From Methylocaldum sp002005105 (GTDB lineage Bacteria; Pseudomonadota; Gammaproteobacteria; Methylococcales; Methylococcaceae): a DNA stretch of 64,000 bases. The notes below the pieces were generated by a model. That model was not told the DNA's origin and did not search any database. It saw only the letters and a program-made list of their open reading frames with translations. Below are positions 50,422 to 59,061 of this stretch, one piece after another. The translations under genes were made by a program, and so were the position numbers. How positions within the stretch are numbered: the first letter of the stretch is position 1; the number at the start of each line of letters is the position of its first letter. The stretch spans positions 1,178,001-1,242,000 of the forward strand of contig NZ_CP194902.1 in the NCBI RefSeq assembly GCF_051027545.1, written 5' to 3'.

Positions 50422-51960
50422 ATGCGATTCCGGAACAAGGCGATTTCAAGCAGCGCTGCCCGTTGGTTCCTCGGCAGCTTTGTTTTTCCCGTGGCCGTAG
50501 CGGCCGCTCAGACCAACGGCAAACCGTTGGATGCCGTTGCCGAGGCGCAAACGCCGCGAGCCGCTCCCTCTTCCCGGCCGGAGTCGCAGAAATCCGAGCA
50601 TGACCGCTCTGGTGCTTTTCGCGCCCCCCATGCCCAGCCTTCCTCGAACGCCTTTGGCGGCCAGCCCGATCAGGGCAAGGTGCTGGGCTTCGATTTCTAC
50701 CGCGATCCCCTCAATGCCAAGAGGCCCATGCAGACTTTCGAGGAGATCATGCAGGAGGACAAGGCGGCCAAGCCCAAGATCACCGCCGATCAGCGAAAAC
50801 TGCTGGAAAGCCGCTATGATCTGACCCCAAGACTCCATCGAGAGGCGAAAATGTCGCGGGGTAAACCCATTCCGGTAGGTCCCACCGCGCGGCTGCGCAA
50901 CGGTATGACCTGGGACACGCTGGCCGCGATGACGCCCGAGGAGATTCGCGAAAAGGGACTCTTCCCTTATCCCGCCCTGCCGCATCCGAAGCAAGCCACC
51001 GGCGGCCAGGTCTTCCCGAAAATGCAGATCGAGATGTTCCCGCGGCTGGAGCGCTTCGATGTGGAATTCGATCTGCCGGACGCCTTTCTGCCGGAGTTCC
51101 CGCCCGCCATGTTCCTGCAAAACCGGCCGGAACTGGGTGACGTATCCCGGGGCGAGGTCGTCTCGATCAACAATTACTATGCGCTTTTCAAGGACCTGCT
51201 GACGCCCGTTCAGCTCGACGGCCTGCGCCTGCTGCTTACGCCGTTTCCCCAGGAAGAATTCAATCCCACCGACGACCGGAAAAGCGAACAGCCGAGCCTA
51301 GGCGTCACCTGCCTCGATTGCCATATCAACGGTCATACGACCGGACAATTCCACCTCAATCCGGACAACCGGCCGCAAGAGCGGCGCCTCCGCCTCGACA
51401 CGGTCAGCCTGCGCGGCGTGTTCAATCAACAACTGCACGGTTCCAAGCGGAGTCTCCGCTCGGTCGAGGACTTCACCGAATTCGAATTCCGCACCGCCTA
51501 TTTCAACGGCGATCCCATCCACGCCATGAAGAAAGGTTTTACCCAGTTCGATCGGGTGCAGGTTTCGCACATGGCGCAGATGCAGAACATGTTCGACTTC
51601 CCGCCGGCGCCCAAGCTCGACGTTGCCACCGCCAGGCTCGACCCCGCCAAGGCCACCGAAGCCGAGCGCCGCGGCGAGGAAGTGTTTTTCGGCAAGGGCA
51701 AATGCGCCGAATGCCATGTGCCGCCCGTCTATCTCGATGACCGCATGCACGATCTTCGCCTCGAACGCTTCGTCAATGAGGCGCCTCCGGGACCGATGAA
51801 AACGTTCACCCTGCGCGGCATTAAGGACAGCCCGCCCTACATGCACGACGGGCGCTGCCTGACCCTGGAGGACACGGTGGAGTTTTTCAACCTGGTGCTG
51901 GGGCTCAAATTGAACACGCAGGAAAAGTCGGACCTGGCGGCGTTCATGCGGGCGCTGTAA
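50422..51960 (+). CDS. Periplasmic di-haem cytochrome c peroxidase/MauG-like protein
   Basis: A 512-residue exported protein with a signal peptide cleaved near AVAAA-QTNG. Two haem c motifs are present: CLDCH (297-301) and CAECH (428-432). FTLRGIKDSPPYMHDGRCLTLEDT is a strong marker of the di-haem peroxidase superfamily. The 200-residue N-terminal part is not in classic CcpA. A near-consensus AAGGAGGTGTT site gives strong translation. Electron-transfer or cofactor-modifying (MauG-like) roles are both possible. Confidence 0.85.
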   Translation: MRFRNKAISSSAARWFLGSFVFPVAVAAAQTNGKPLDAVAEAQTPRAAPSSRPESQKSEHDRSGAFRAPHAQPSSNAFGGQPDQGKVLGFDFYRDPLNAKRPMQTFEEIMQEDKAAKPKITADQRKLLESRYDLTPRLHREAKMSRGKPIPVGPTARLRNGMTWDTLAAMTPEEIREKGLFPYPALPHPKQATGGQVFPKMQIEMFPRLERFDVEFDLPDAFLPEFPPAMFLQNRPELGDVSRGEVVSINNYYALFKDLLTPVQLDGLRLLLTPFPQEEFNPTDDRKSEQPSLGVTCLDCHINGHTTGQFHLNPDNRPQERRLRLDTVSLRGVFNQQLHGSKRSLRSVEDFTEFEFRTAYFNGDPIHAMKKGFTQFDRVQVSHMAQMQNMFDFPPAPKLDVATARLDPAKATEAERRGEEVFFGKGKCAECHVPPVYLDDRMHDLRLERFVNEAPPGPMKTFTLRGIKDSPPYMHDGRCLTLEDTVEFFNLVLGLKLNTQEKSDLAAFMRAL

Positions 51961-51994
51961 AAATCGCCTTTTTCCAAGCGCTTGAAGTTTAGAT

Positions 51995-52113
51995 TGGTTC
52001 CCAAACTCCCGTTTGGGAACCCAAAGCGAGAAGTTCCCGCTTCTCGATTCGACTGCGGTTTCGAGAAGCGGGAGCTTCTCGGGTATGGCTCCCAAGTAGG
52101 AACTTGGGAGCCA
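51995..52113 (+). repeat. Family D triple-hairpin repeat
   Basis: Three inverted repeats in a row: TTCCCAAACTCCCGTTTGGGAA (stem of 8), CGAGAAGTTCCCGCTTCTCG with CGAGAAGCGGGAGCTTCTCG, and GGCTCCCAAGTAGGAACTTG with GGAGCC. It lies between the convergent ends of the haem protein and the DapA-family gene. There is one copy in the window. Confidence 0.75.
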
Positions 52114-52128
52114 GCGAATCTTAGGTCA

Positions 52129-53043
52129 TCATTGGCTTCTCTCCGGCACAATGCCGAAGCCGGCGCTGTGAAGCGCGGCGAGCAGTGTTGTCTGTTCGTC
52201 TGCGGCGAGCGGCAATAGCGGCGGCCGGGGCGCAAGCCAGGCGGGATCGCCCGTCTGCGCGGCGCGAATCGCCTTGAATGCGGGAACGAAAGGGTAGCGC
52301 AGGACGATGTCCAGGAACATACGGACTCGCGTTTCGTCGTCCGGCGGCACGTCCGGCTTGAGCAGTGCTGCGATAAGGTCCGGAAAGAGGTTCGCGATGC
52401 CGCAGATGGTTCCGGCTCCGCCGGCGCGCATCAGACGCGGCAGATGCGATTCGTGGCCGAGCAGGATCGAAAGCTGAGGCACGCGTTTCAACAGCCCGGC
52501 GGTATGTTCGAAATCGCCGCCGCTGTCCTTCACCCCTGCAATGATGCCGGGATAGGCGGCCGCCAGCCGGGCGACGACTTCCGGCCGGATCGACACGGCC
52601 GAGAGTTGCGGGATGTGATACAGATAAATGCGCAGATGCGTATCGCCCACCGTATCGATCAGCATCGAGTAGTAACGGAACACCGCCTCGTCGGTCAAAT
52701 TTTTCCAGAAGAACGGCGGAAGGATCAGGCAGCGCGGGCAGCCGGTTTTCAGCGCGTGCCGGGTCAGCGCCAGGGTGTCGGAGAGTGCGGTGCATCCGGT
52801 GGCGGCGAGCAGACGGTCTGGCGCGATGCCGGTAGCCAGCAGCGCCTCAAGCCCCTCGCAGCGCTCGGCCACCGAGAAGGAGGGACCTTCGCCGGTCGTG
52901 CCGAACGGCACGATACCGTCGACGCCTTTCGCGAGCAGTTCCCGCACCAGTGCGGCGAGTCTCGCATGATCCACGCCGCCGTCCCGGCCGAGCGGCGTCA
53001 GCGTTGCACACCAAAGTCCGCGTATGGGAGCGGGTTCCGTCAT
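52129..53043 (-). CDS. DapA-family aldolase / dihydrodipicolinate synthase-like
   Basis: A 304-residue class I aldolase of the DHDPS/NAL family. GTTGEG (48-53), Y142 in YLYHIPQLSAV and the Schiff-base lysine K172 in IIAGVKDSGGD are present. DapA of lysine synthesis is not the only option; the chain differs in the second half, and an aldolase for a 2-oxo sugar acid is as likely. A CGAGGAGGACTTCACC site precedes the ATG at 53043. Confidence 0.83.
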   Translation of the reverse strand: MTEPAPIRGLWCATLTPLGRDGGVDHARLAALVRELLAKGVDGIVPFGTTGEGPSFSVAERCEGLEALLATGIAPDRLLAATGCTALSDTLALTRHALKTGCPRCLILPPFFWKNLTDEAVFRYYSMLIDTVGDTHLRIYLYHIPQLSAVSIRPEVVARLAAAYPGIIAGVKDSGGDFEHTAGLLKRVPQLSILLGHESHLPRLMRAGGAGTICGIANLFPDLIAALLKPDVPPDDETRVRMFLDIVLRYPFVPAFKAIRAAQTGDPAWLAPRPPLLPLAADEQTTLLAALHSAGFGIVPERSQ

Positions 53044-53084
53044 GGTGAAGTCCTCCTCGGAATCCGGGTGAGGATGCGCCTATC

Positions 53085-53234
53085 TTATTAATCAGGCCCG
53101 TAAATACCCTCCTGGTATTTCGGGCCGCCGCCCAGGCCGGTACACGCCCGGCCTGGGCTCACGCGGCTTGTCGCCGCGCCGGGGCATCCCTGCCCCGGAT
53201 TAACCCGGCCTATATTTATAGGCCGGGTTAATAA
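53085..53234 (-). repeat. Family A five-hairpin repeat, copy 4 (inverted)
   Basis: A full 150-bp copy in the opposite direction, from TTATTAATCAGGCCC to GGTTAATAA. All five stems are intact. It lies 41 bases upstream of the DapA-family gene, so it may affect the expression of that gene. Confidence 0.9.
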
Positions 53235-53301
53235 GGAAGCTCTGATTAAGTCCTTCGACAGGCTCAGGACGAACGGAATCCACTTGTTCAGAGCTTCCTT
53301 A
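53232..53301 (+). repeat. Short inverted-repeat element next to family A copy 4
   Basis: TAAGGAAGCTCTGA (53232-53245) and TCAGAGCTTCCTTA (53288-53301) are perfect 14-bp inverted ends around a 42-base spacer that includes CCTTCGACAGGCTCAGGAC. It shares its first bases with the family A end. Confidence 0.7.
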
Positions 53302-53421
53302 AGTACGCACCGACTGCCGCGCGTTTCAGGAAAGGTTACCGGGGAACCATGGTGAAATCTACGGGATGGAGGTGCCGGCGGATCTTGTGGGTCCCTCGCC
53401 CGTTGCCGTCGGCCACCAGGT

Positions 53422-53566
53422 TTTAACTCCATTCGGCATCCGAGTGAACATTAATTGTAGGATGGGTAGAGCGAAGCGAAACCCATCGATGGTGGGTTAG
53501 CCCCTCGGCTCCGCTCGGGACAGGCCCTTCGACAGGCTCAGGACAGGCTCCGCGTAACTCACCGAT
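53422..53566 (-). repeat. Family C composite repeat, copy 7 (partial, inverted)
   Basis: It starts CCATTCGGCATCCGAGTGAA, then GTAGGATGGGTAGAGC, GATGGTGGGTTAGCC, CCTTCGACAGGCTCAGGAC and GCGTAACTCACCG. The second outer end is missing. The gap 53302-53421 holds nothing else. Confidence 0.7.
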
Positions 53567-53586
53567 TGGAATAAGAGGCAGAATCC

Positions 53587-53958
53587 ATGAACGAAGACCA
53601 GGGAAAGATTACCGTCTATTACGATGGCGCCTGCCCGCGCTGTGTCCGGGAGCGCCGCCGCTACGAGCGGCTGGCGGGAAAAAGCGGCGAGCGGGTCTGT
53701 TGGTTCGATATCACGGGACGGGAGGACAGACTCCGCGAGATCGGCATCGATCCCCGCAAGGCCCTGACCGAACTGCATGTCCGCGACGAAAACGGGCGGA
53801 TCGCGTCCGAGCTGGATGCTTACATCCTATTGCTGGAGAGAGTCGCGTTTCTAAGACCCTTGGCCTGGCTGATCGGACTGCCGGCGATCCGCCCGCTGCT
53901 GGCTCGTCTCTATCACAAAATGGTAATCCGCCGGTTGAAAAAGAGCGGGCGGCTGTAG
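53587..53958 (+). CDS. DUF393 (DCC family) thiol-disulfide oxidoreductase-like protein
   Basis: A 123-residue protein with a thioredoxin-like fold. VYYDGACPRCVRERR contains the DCC-type CxxC (C16, C19), and WFDITGREDRLREIGIDP follows. YILLLERVAFLRPLAWLIGL is hydrophobic. The reaction is unknown; family members are predicted disulfide enzymes. The single gene lies next to repeats. Confidence 0.85.
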   Translation: MNEDQGKITVYYDGACPRCVRERRRYERLAGKSGERVCWFDITGREDRLREIGIDPRKALTELHVRDENGRIASELDAYILLLERVAFLRPLAWLIGLPAIRPLLARLYHKMVIRRLKKSGRL

Positions 53959-54082
53959 TGGGCTCGCCGAGCACTATCGCTCGAAGAATCGGGCTTTTTC
54001 TTTCGTTCAATCCCTCTGCCCACCATCGGACGAGCCATGCCGAGAAGCAAACCTGTCGCTCACGATTGACCGCACAGGGATA

Positions 54083-55264
54083 CTATTTGACCTGATCGCC
54101 GCCGTCGATCGGGTCATCGGCAGAGCCGGTGCTTTTCATGGCGCATTGCGGAGCGTCGGCTTCCGTAGTCATCCCGCCAGGCGGAGGGTCTTCGCAGAAA
54201 TCCTTAGCCACGGTCACGCCGGTCGGTTGCACGATGCCGGGATCGGTGATGGACGTCAGCAGGGTCCCGGTGTTCGCGTCGTACACCCTCAAGGCATCGG
54301 GTTGCGAGACGTACAATTTCGCTTTCTTCGGATGCAGCGCCATCTGATCCATTCCGTAGAATTCGGGAGCGTTGGAAATCGGAACCGAAAACAGCGGTTC
54401 GTTGCTGAAGGTCGCGTTCTTGGCGTCATAACGATAGACGTCCAGGAAACCCGCATCTCCCGGGGATTCGCCGTTACTCCGGGCAAAGGCCCGGTCTTCT
54501 GCAAAGTCGACCAAACCGGAAATCCCGGAGGATGTGCCGGATAATGCGCGCATGTCGACCCGTTCCAGTCCCGGAATCGCAAACGACGTTATTTCGGGAG
54601 CGCCACGGGCGATGACGAGGCCCGATCCGCCGTCCGGAGCGCAGAAGACATTATTGGGTTCGGCGAAACCGAGAGACAGCATCTCGCCGGTATCTCTCAA
54701 GGTCCCGGTGTCGCTGAGCGTGAGCCGGCGCACCGTTGCATCGGCGGACGAGGTGGCCAGTACCGAGCCGTCGCTGCAAACCTCGACCGAATTGGTATCG
54801 GTACCCACGGACAAGGTGCTGATCTCGGCCTGTTTGGCGATGTCGATGACCGAGATCGGCTGAGTGAAGAGGCCATCGGACACCAGCAGGAACTTCCCGT
54901 CGGGGCTGATCGAGAGATCCTCGCCATTGTTGGCGATGGGAATCGGATTCGTGCCTTCGGCGAGGCGGGGAGGCGACGCGGTCAGGTCGATGACGAAGAC
55001 TTCGCTGTTGAAATTCGTCACGAATCCCCGGGTCTGATCCGGCGTGATGAGAACGTCACCGATCGCCAGGCCGGCGGTCGCTATGGTCACCGATCCCAGT
55101 ACGGTGTCGGTATCGGCATCGAATATCGTGACCGAAGCCGTGGTGTTGTCCGCCACCATGCCGAGAGCCCTTGCGGACGCCGAAGGCGCCTGTAAGGCCG
55201 GGACCAAGATGGCACCCATGAGAATCGCTGCCAGGCCGGTCCTTTTCCTGTAATCGCTGTTCAT
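54083..55264 (-). CDS. Exported YncE-like beta-propeller protein
   Basis: A 393-residue protein with a signal peptide (GLAAILMGAILVPALQAPSASA). Repeats of the type VTIFDADTDTVLGSVTI, LITPDQTRGFVTNFNSEVFVIDL, SISPDGKFLLVSDGL and YVSQPDALRVYDANTGTLL show a seven-bladed propeller of the YVTN/YncE class. The ligand is unknown. Surface or periplasmic location is expected. No operon partner is seen. Confidence 0.8.
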   Translation of the reverse strand: MNSDYRKRTGLAAILMGAILVPALQAPSASARALGMVADNTTASVTIFDADTDTVLGSVTIATAGLAIGDVLITPDQTRGFVTNFNSEVFVIDLTASPPRLAEGTNPIPIANNGEDLSISPDGKFLLVSDGLFTQPISVIDIAKQAEISTLSVGTDTNSVEVCSDGSVLATSSADATVRRLTLSDTGTLRDTGEMLSLGFAEPNNVFCAPDGGSGLVIARGAPEITSFAIPGLERVDMRALSGTSSGISGLVDFAEDRAFARSNGESPGDAGFLDVYRYDAKNATFSNEPLFSVPISNAPEFYGMDQMALHPKKAKLYVSQPDALRVYDANTGTLLTSITDPGIVQPTGVTVAKDFCEDPPPGGMTTEADAPQCAMKSTGSADDPIDGGDQVK

Positions 55265-55785
55265 GTGACTTCATCCCTGCTGTTGCGATCGAGCGATGGC
55301 CGCGGTTTTTCGATGCGCGGAATCCGCTCCTTGCTGCGCTTGTTTGGTTAATGAGACTTGTCCTTGGAAAAGGAGTTGCACGCCGAGGCCAATCCTTCAA
55401 AAACGGCCCGATGACCAACTTCGAAAGGAACATGCGAAACCCGTGTGCGCAGAGTGAGTTTCCGCAGCCGAGAGAGCGATCGCTTTCGGGAGTGTCCCGT
55501 TATGGTGCGCGCTCCCCTATTTTTGTGCGCCGGATCGATATGCTGCCGTATGTCCTTGGCATACAAGATATTCCCCGCAATCGGCCCGATTCCGGGTAAT
55601 CGCGTCGACCGGTTCTCTGCGCTTACGCATGGCATGCATTATGTATTCTCGTCATGGAGTGCTAAACGGGGCACGAATCAACGGACAACGGCGTCCATCG
55701 GCGGTCATTACGACCCCGCTGGACGCTTTTTTTTGCCCGACGATCGCTCAGGCTGCAAACAGCTCCTAATTGCAAGGGAACATCC
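55265..55785. other. Intergenic region upstream of the chemoreceptor gene
   Basis: About 520 bases. Besides the terminator at 55689-55735 no gene or known riboswitch is recognised. The open frames here are short and without ribosome binding sites. Confidence 0.5.
55689..55735 (+). terminator. Strong intrinsic terminator in the chemoreceptor leader
   Basis: GCGTCCA pairs with TGGACGC, with an inner GGTC/GACC stem around ATTAC, and a run of about eight T follows directly. It is on the plus strand, about 50 bases before the ribosome binding site of the chemoreceptor gene. There is no plus-strand gene upstream, so it ends a short transcript or serves as an attenuator. Confidence 0.75.
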
Positions 55786-57810
55786 ATGTACAACGTGCTT
55801 CGGCCAGCTATCGTTTTGCTGAGCCATCTTCGCTTTCCTTATAAATTTCTGTTCATCGGTCTGATCTTCGTCCTGCCGCTTGCCGTTTACCTGTACCTGC
55901 TGATCGTCGAAATGAATGCCGGCAGCGCATTCGCCCGCAAAGAGCGGTCCGGCGTGGAATACCTGAGGGCTTTGCAGCCTTTGCTGCAGGATTTTCCGAA
56001 ACACCGCGGGATGGTTTACGCCGCACTCAACGGCGACCGGTCTTTCGACGACGATATTCGGAACTTGCGAGCCCGCATCGAGGAAGCTAAAGCCGCGGTG
56101 AACGAGATCGACAGTCGGCTGGATTCCACGTTGCACACCGCAACCCGATGGAATGCCGTGAAACAAGCGTGGAATCGTCTTGCGAATCAATCCGCGGGCG
56201 CGGATGCGAAGGAAAATTTTGCCGCCCACACGTCCCTGATCGCCGGCTTACAGGGGCTGATCGGCCACATCGGAGAGACCTCCAATCTCGTCCTGGATCC
56301 CGTTCTCGATAGCGCCTACCTCGCCGATGCCGCAATCCTCAAACTTCCGGCCCTGATGGAGAACCTGGGGCAGGCGCGGGGCTTGGGCACCGGAATGGCC
56401 GCTCGCCAGGCGAACGACCCGGACGAGAAATCCCGCCTGATCATGCTGAACACGCTTATCCTGGAAAATCAGCGCGCCATCGAGCGAGGCATGGACGTCG
56501 TTTTCCAGACCAACTCGTCGGTCAAGCCCGCGCTGGCTGCCGGTCTCGAACAGAGTCTCGTTCGTCTCAAGACTTTCCTGGATTTACAGTGGAACGAGCT
56601 GATCTCCAAAAATTCCATCGTGATGGCGCCTTCCGACTATTTTGCCGCCGGAACCCGCGCCATAGACGCCCAGTTCGCCCTCTACGATGCGGTTCTGCCC
56701 ACGCTGGATCGCTTGCTGGAGGAGCGTATCGCCGCCTTTGACGCCAAAAACCGTCTGGTCGTCGTGATCGCCGTCACCACGGCTTTGCTGTCCGTCTATC
56801 TATTTGCCGCCTTTTATCTGTCGGTACGGCAGACAGTCCACACTTTGGTCAGCAGCGGCCGGCGTCTGGCCGCCGGTGATCTGACCGCGAAAACGCACAT
56901 AAACTCGCGGGATGAGCTGGTGCAGGTGGCGGACGGCTTCAACGGCGTCGCCCGCGAGTTCAGCCGCTTTATTGCCGGCGTAGTCGCATCGGCCGAGGAA
57001 TTGAGCAATGCCGCGAGCGAACTCTCCGGCGCCACCGAGCGGGTCGCCTACAGCGCGAATCTTCAGTCCGACGCAGCCGGAAGTACGGCGGCTGCCATGG
57101 AGGAGATGACGGTCAGCATCGGCGAGGTCGCCCGCCACGCCGGCGAAGCGGAGCGGATTTCCAGCCGGGCCAGGGAATTGTCCGCGCAAGGCGAGATCGT
57201 CGTCCGCCGCACCGCCGGTGAAATGGAAAAGCTCGCCGACTCGGTCCATCAATCCTCCGAGATGATCACGGCGCTCGGCGCGCGCTCCAACGAAATCAGC
57301 GCGATCGTCAAGGTCATCGCCGAAATCGCGGATCAGACCAATCTGCTCGCTCTCAATGCCGCTATCGAGGCGGCCCGCGCCGGCGAGCAGGGGCGCGGTT
57401 TTGCCGTCGTCGCCGACGAGGTCCGGCAGCTCGCCGCCCGTACCCGCCATGCGACGGACGAAATCAGGCAAACCATCGTGTCCATCCAGGACAGCATCGA
57501 CCGGGCCGTGAGCGCGATGCGGACCGGCAGCGAACAGGTCTCGGCCGGGGTTTCACTGGCGACCGAGGCGGCGAGCTCCCTCGCATCCATCCATGAAGGC
57601 GCGTTGCAGACCGTGCAGAGCATCACGACCATTGCGGCTGCCACTCAGGAGCAAAGCGTCGTCAGCCAGGATATCGCGCAGCACGTCGAGCAAATTGCCG
57701 GGAAGGCCGACGAAAGCACGACGGTTGCCCAGGAAACGTCCGCCATTGCCCGGCATCTCGAACAACTGGCAGCGAACCTCAAGACGATGGTTCACCACTT
57801 CCAGATTTGA
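55786..57810 (+). CDS. Methyl-accepting chemotaxis protein with NIT-like sensor
   Basis: A 674-residue chemoreceptor. TM1 is at about 20-41, a large periplasmic domain at 42-322 with LQDFPKHRGMVYAALNGD (helical, nitrate/nitrite-sensor-like), TM2 at about 323-345, HAMP at 345-397 and the signalling domain at 430-674, with the hairpin tip ADQTNLLALNAAIEAARAGE near residue 515. GGGAACATCC precedes the ATG. The next gene encodes a related sensory domain alone. The ligand is unknown. Confidence 0.9.
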   Translation: MYNVLRPAIVLLSHLRFPYKFLFIGLIFVLPLAVYLYLLIVEMNAGSAFARKERSGVEYLRALQPLLQDFPKHRGMVYAALNGDRSFDDDIRNLRARIEEAKAAVNEIDSRLDSTLHTATRWNAVKQAWNRLANQSAGADAKENFAAHTSLIAGLQGLIGHIGETSNLVLDPVLDSAYLADAAILKLPALMENLGQARGLGTGMAARQANDPDEKSRLIMLNTLILENQRAIERGMDVVFQTNSSVKPALAAGLEQSLVRLKTFLDLQWNELISKNSIVMAPSDYFAAGTRAIDAQFALYDAVLPTLDRLLEERIAAFDAKNRLVVVIAVTTALLSVYLFAAFYLSVRQTVHTLVSSGRRLAAGDLTAKTHINSRDELVQVADGFNGVAREFSRFIAGVVASAEELSNAASELSGATERVAYSANLQSDAAGSTAAAMEEMTVSIGEVARHAGEAERISSRARELSAQGEIVVRRTAGEMEKLADSVHQSSEMITALGARSNEISAIVKVIAEIADQTNLLALNAAIEAARAGEQGRGFAVVADEVRQLAARTRHATDEIRQTIVSIQDSIDRAVSAMRTGSEQVSAGVSLATEAASSLASIHEGALQTVQSITTIAAATQEQSVVSQDIAQHVEQIAGKADESTTVAQETSAIARHLEQLAANLKTMVHHFQI

Positions 57811-57835
57811 TTCCGCATCCGTAGAGGAGATTCTC

Positions 57836-58810
57836 ATGTTTCCGATTCTGACCGGCCTGACCCTGTTACTGGCTTTTCTGGTGCTCCTCGTTGCCGTCGA
57901 GCAGCGATTCGAGAGAGCGCTGCTCGACCGTAAAGCGGCCGGTATCCTCCATTTGCGCCGAACCACGGAATTGATGATCAGTCTTCAGCAACACCGGGGC
58001 ATGGCCAATTCCTGTCTGAACGGAGATACGGCTTTCCGGGCGCGTCTGCCGTCCGTTCAGAAGAACATCGAAGAGCAGTTGCGGGCGACAATGCCTCTCG
58101 CCGACGAAGGTGCCGATGCGCATGCCGGGCAGTTGTCCCGCTGGCGAGCCATTCACGATTCCTGGCAGGAACTGAAACGCGGGCTCTTCGACCTCTCTCC
58201 CGCGGAGAGTTTCGCCGCCCATACGCGGATCATCAGGGAAGTCCTGTGCCTCATGGAGGAGGCGGCGGATGGCTCCGGGATAATGTTCGATCCCGATCCG
58301 TCCAATCGGTGCATGGCGGCGATTCTGGTACGCCGGCTTCCCGAACTGATCGAGCAGATCGGGCAGGGACGCGGCCTCGGGGCGGGGGTGATCGCGTCCG
58401 GAAAATGCCCGCCGGTGTTCCGGATCAAACTCGGTTTTTTGGCCCATCGCATCGACGGCCTCCTGAACGAGATCCAGACGGCGCTGCGGGACCTTTCTCC
58501 ACCGACTGGGCTGGATCTGCAAGCGGGTTTGGCAACCAGCCGCGAATCGACCCGAAAATTCGTGAATCTCCTCAATGAACGCATCATTCAGCCGAGCCGC
58601 ATCGAGCTCAAGCTCAAGCCCTATTTTGCCGAGGCGACCCGGGCAATCGAGGCCAATATCGCTCTGATCGATCAACTCATGGATACGCTCCACGGCGTAT
58701 TTGCCTTGCGAGCCAACGAACTGGCAAGGCCGAAGCGCTATGTGCCGTTGTTCGCCGCGGCCGTTTCGATCCTGGTTGCCCTTGTTCCATTGACAAGGCT
58801 GCTGCCTTAA
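57836..58810 (+). CDS. Stand-alone NIT-like sensory-domain membrane protein
   Basis: A 324-residue protein with a membrane helix at each end (about 4-21 and 303-322). The middle part, with LMISLQQHRGMANSCLNGD, SFAAHTRIIREVLCLM and LPELIEQIGQGRGLGAGV, lines up with the sensory region of the preceding chemoreceptor (KHRGMVYAALNGD, NFAAHTSLIAGLQGLI, LPALMENLGQARGLGTGM). No signalling domain is present. GTAGAGGAGATTCTC precedes the ATG, 25 bases after the chemoreceptor stop, so it is in one operon. It may form mixed dimers or bind ligand for the receptor. Confidence 0.8.
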   Translation: MFPILTGLTLLLAFLVLLVAVEQRFERALLDRKAAGILHLRRTTELMISLQQHRGMANSCLNGDTAFRARLPSVQKNIEEQLRATMPLADEGADAHAGQLSRWRAIHDSWQELKRGLFDLSPAESFAAHTRIIREVLCLMEEAADGSGIMFDPDPSNRCMAAILVRRLPELIEQIGQGRGLGAGVIASGKCPPVFRIKLGFLAHRIDGLLNEIQTALRDLSPPTGLDLQAGLATSRESTRKFVNLLNERIIQPSRIELKLKPYFAEATRAIEANIALIDQLMDTLHGVFALRANELARPKRYVPLFAAAVSILVALVPLTRLLP

Positions 58811-58837
58811 GTCCGTATCGGGAGATTCCCGAATCGT

Positions 58838-58909
58838 TGTAGGTCGGCAATCCCTTGCCGACAAACCTGCCTGCCGGCCCGTTAGTGTCGGGAAAGTATT
58901 CCCGACCTA
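58838..58909 (+). repeat. Family B inverted repeat, copy 5
   Basis: It begins GTAGGTCGGCAATCCCTTGC and ends GTCGGGAAAGTATTCCCGAC plus CTAC. The two arms have diverged from each other. It lies after the sensory-domain gene. Confidence 0.75.
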
Positions 58910-59061
58910 CAACAGGAGGGAGCCACACCAAACCGAAAAATCTCCCAGGCTCTTTTCCCCGGTGCGGAAGGCACAAGACGCGTGAATCCCGTTCGCTGCG
59001 CTGCAATGAATGGTCCGAACCGCGGTCGAAAGAAATAGTTCGCGTGTCCGTGAATCGGAAG

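Noticed and set aside
55500..55688. A c-di-GMP (GEMM) riboswitch before the chemoreceptor
   Set aside because: The conserved GEMM bases were not found, although a terminator is present.
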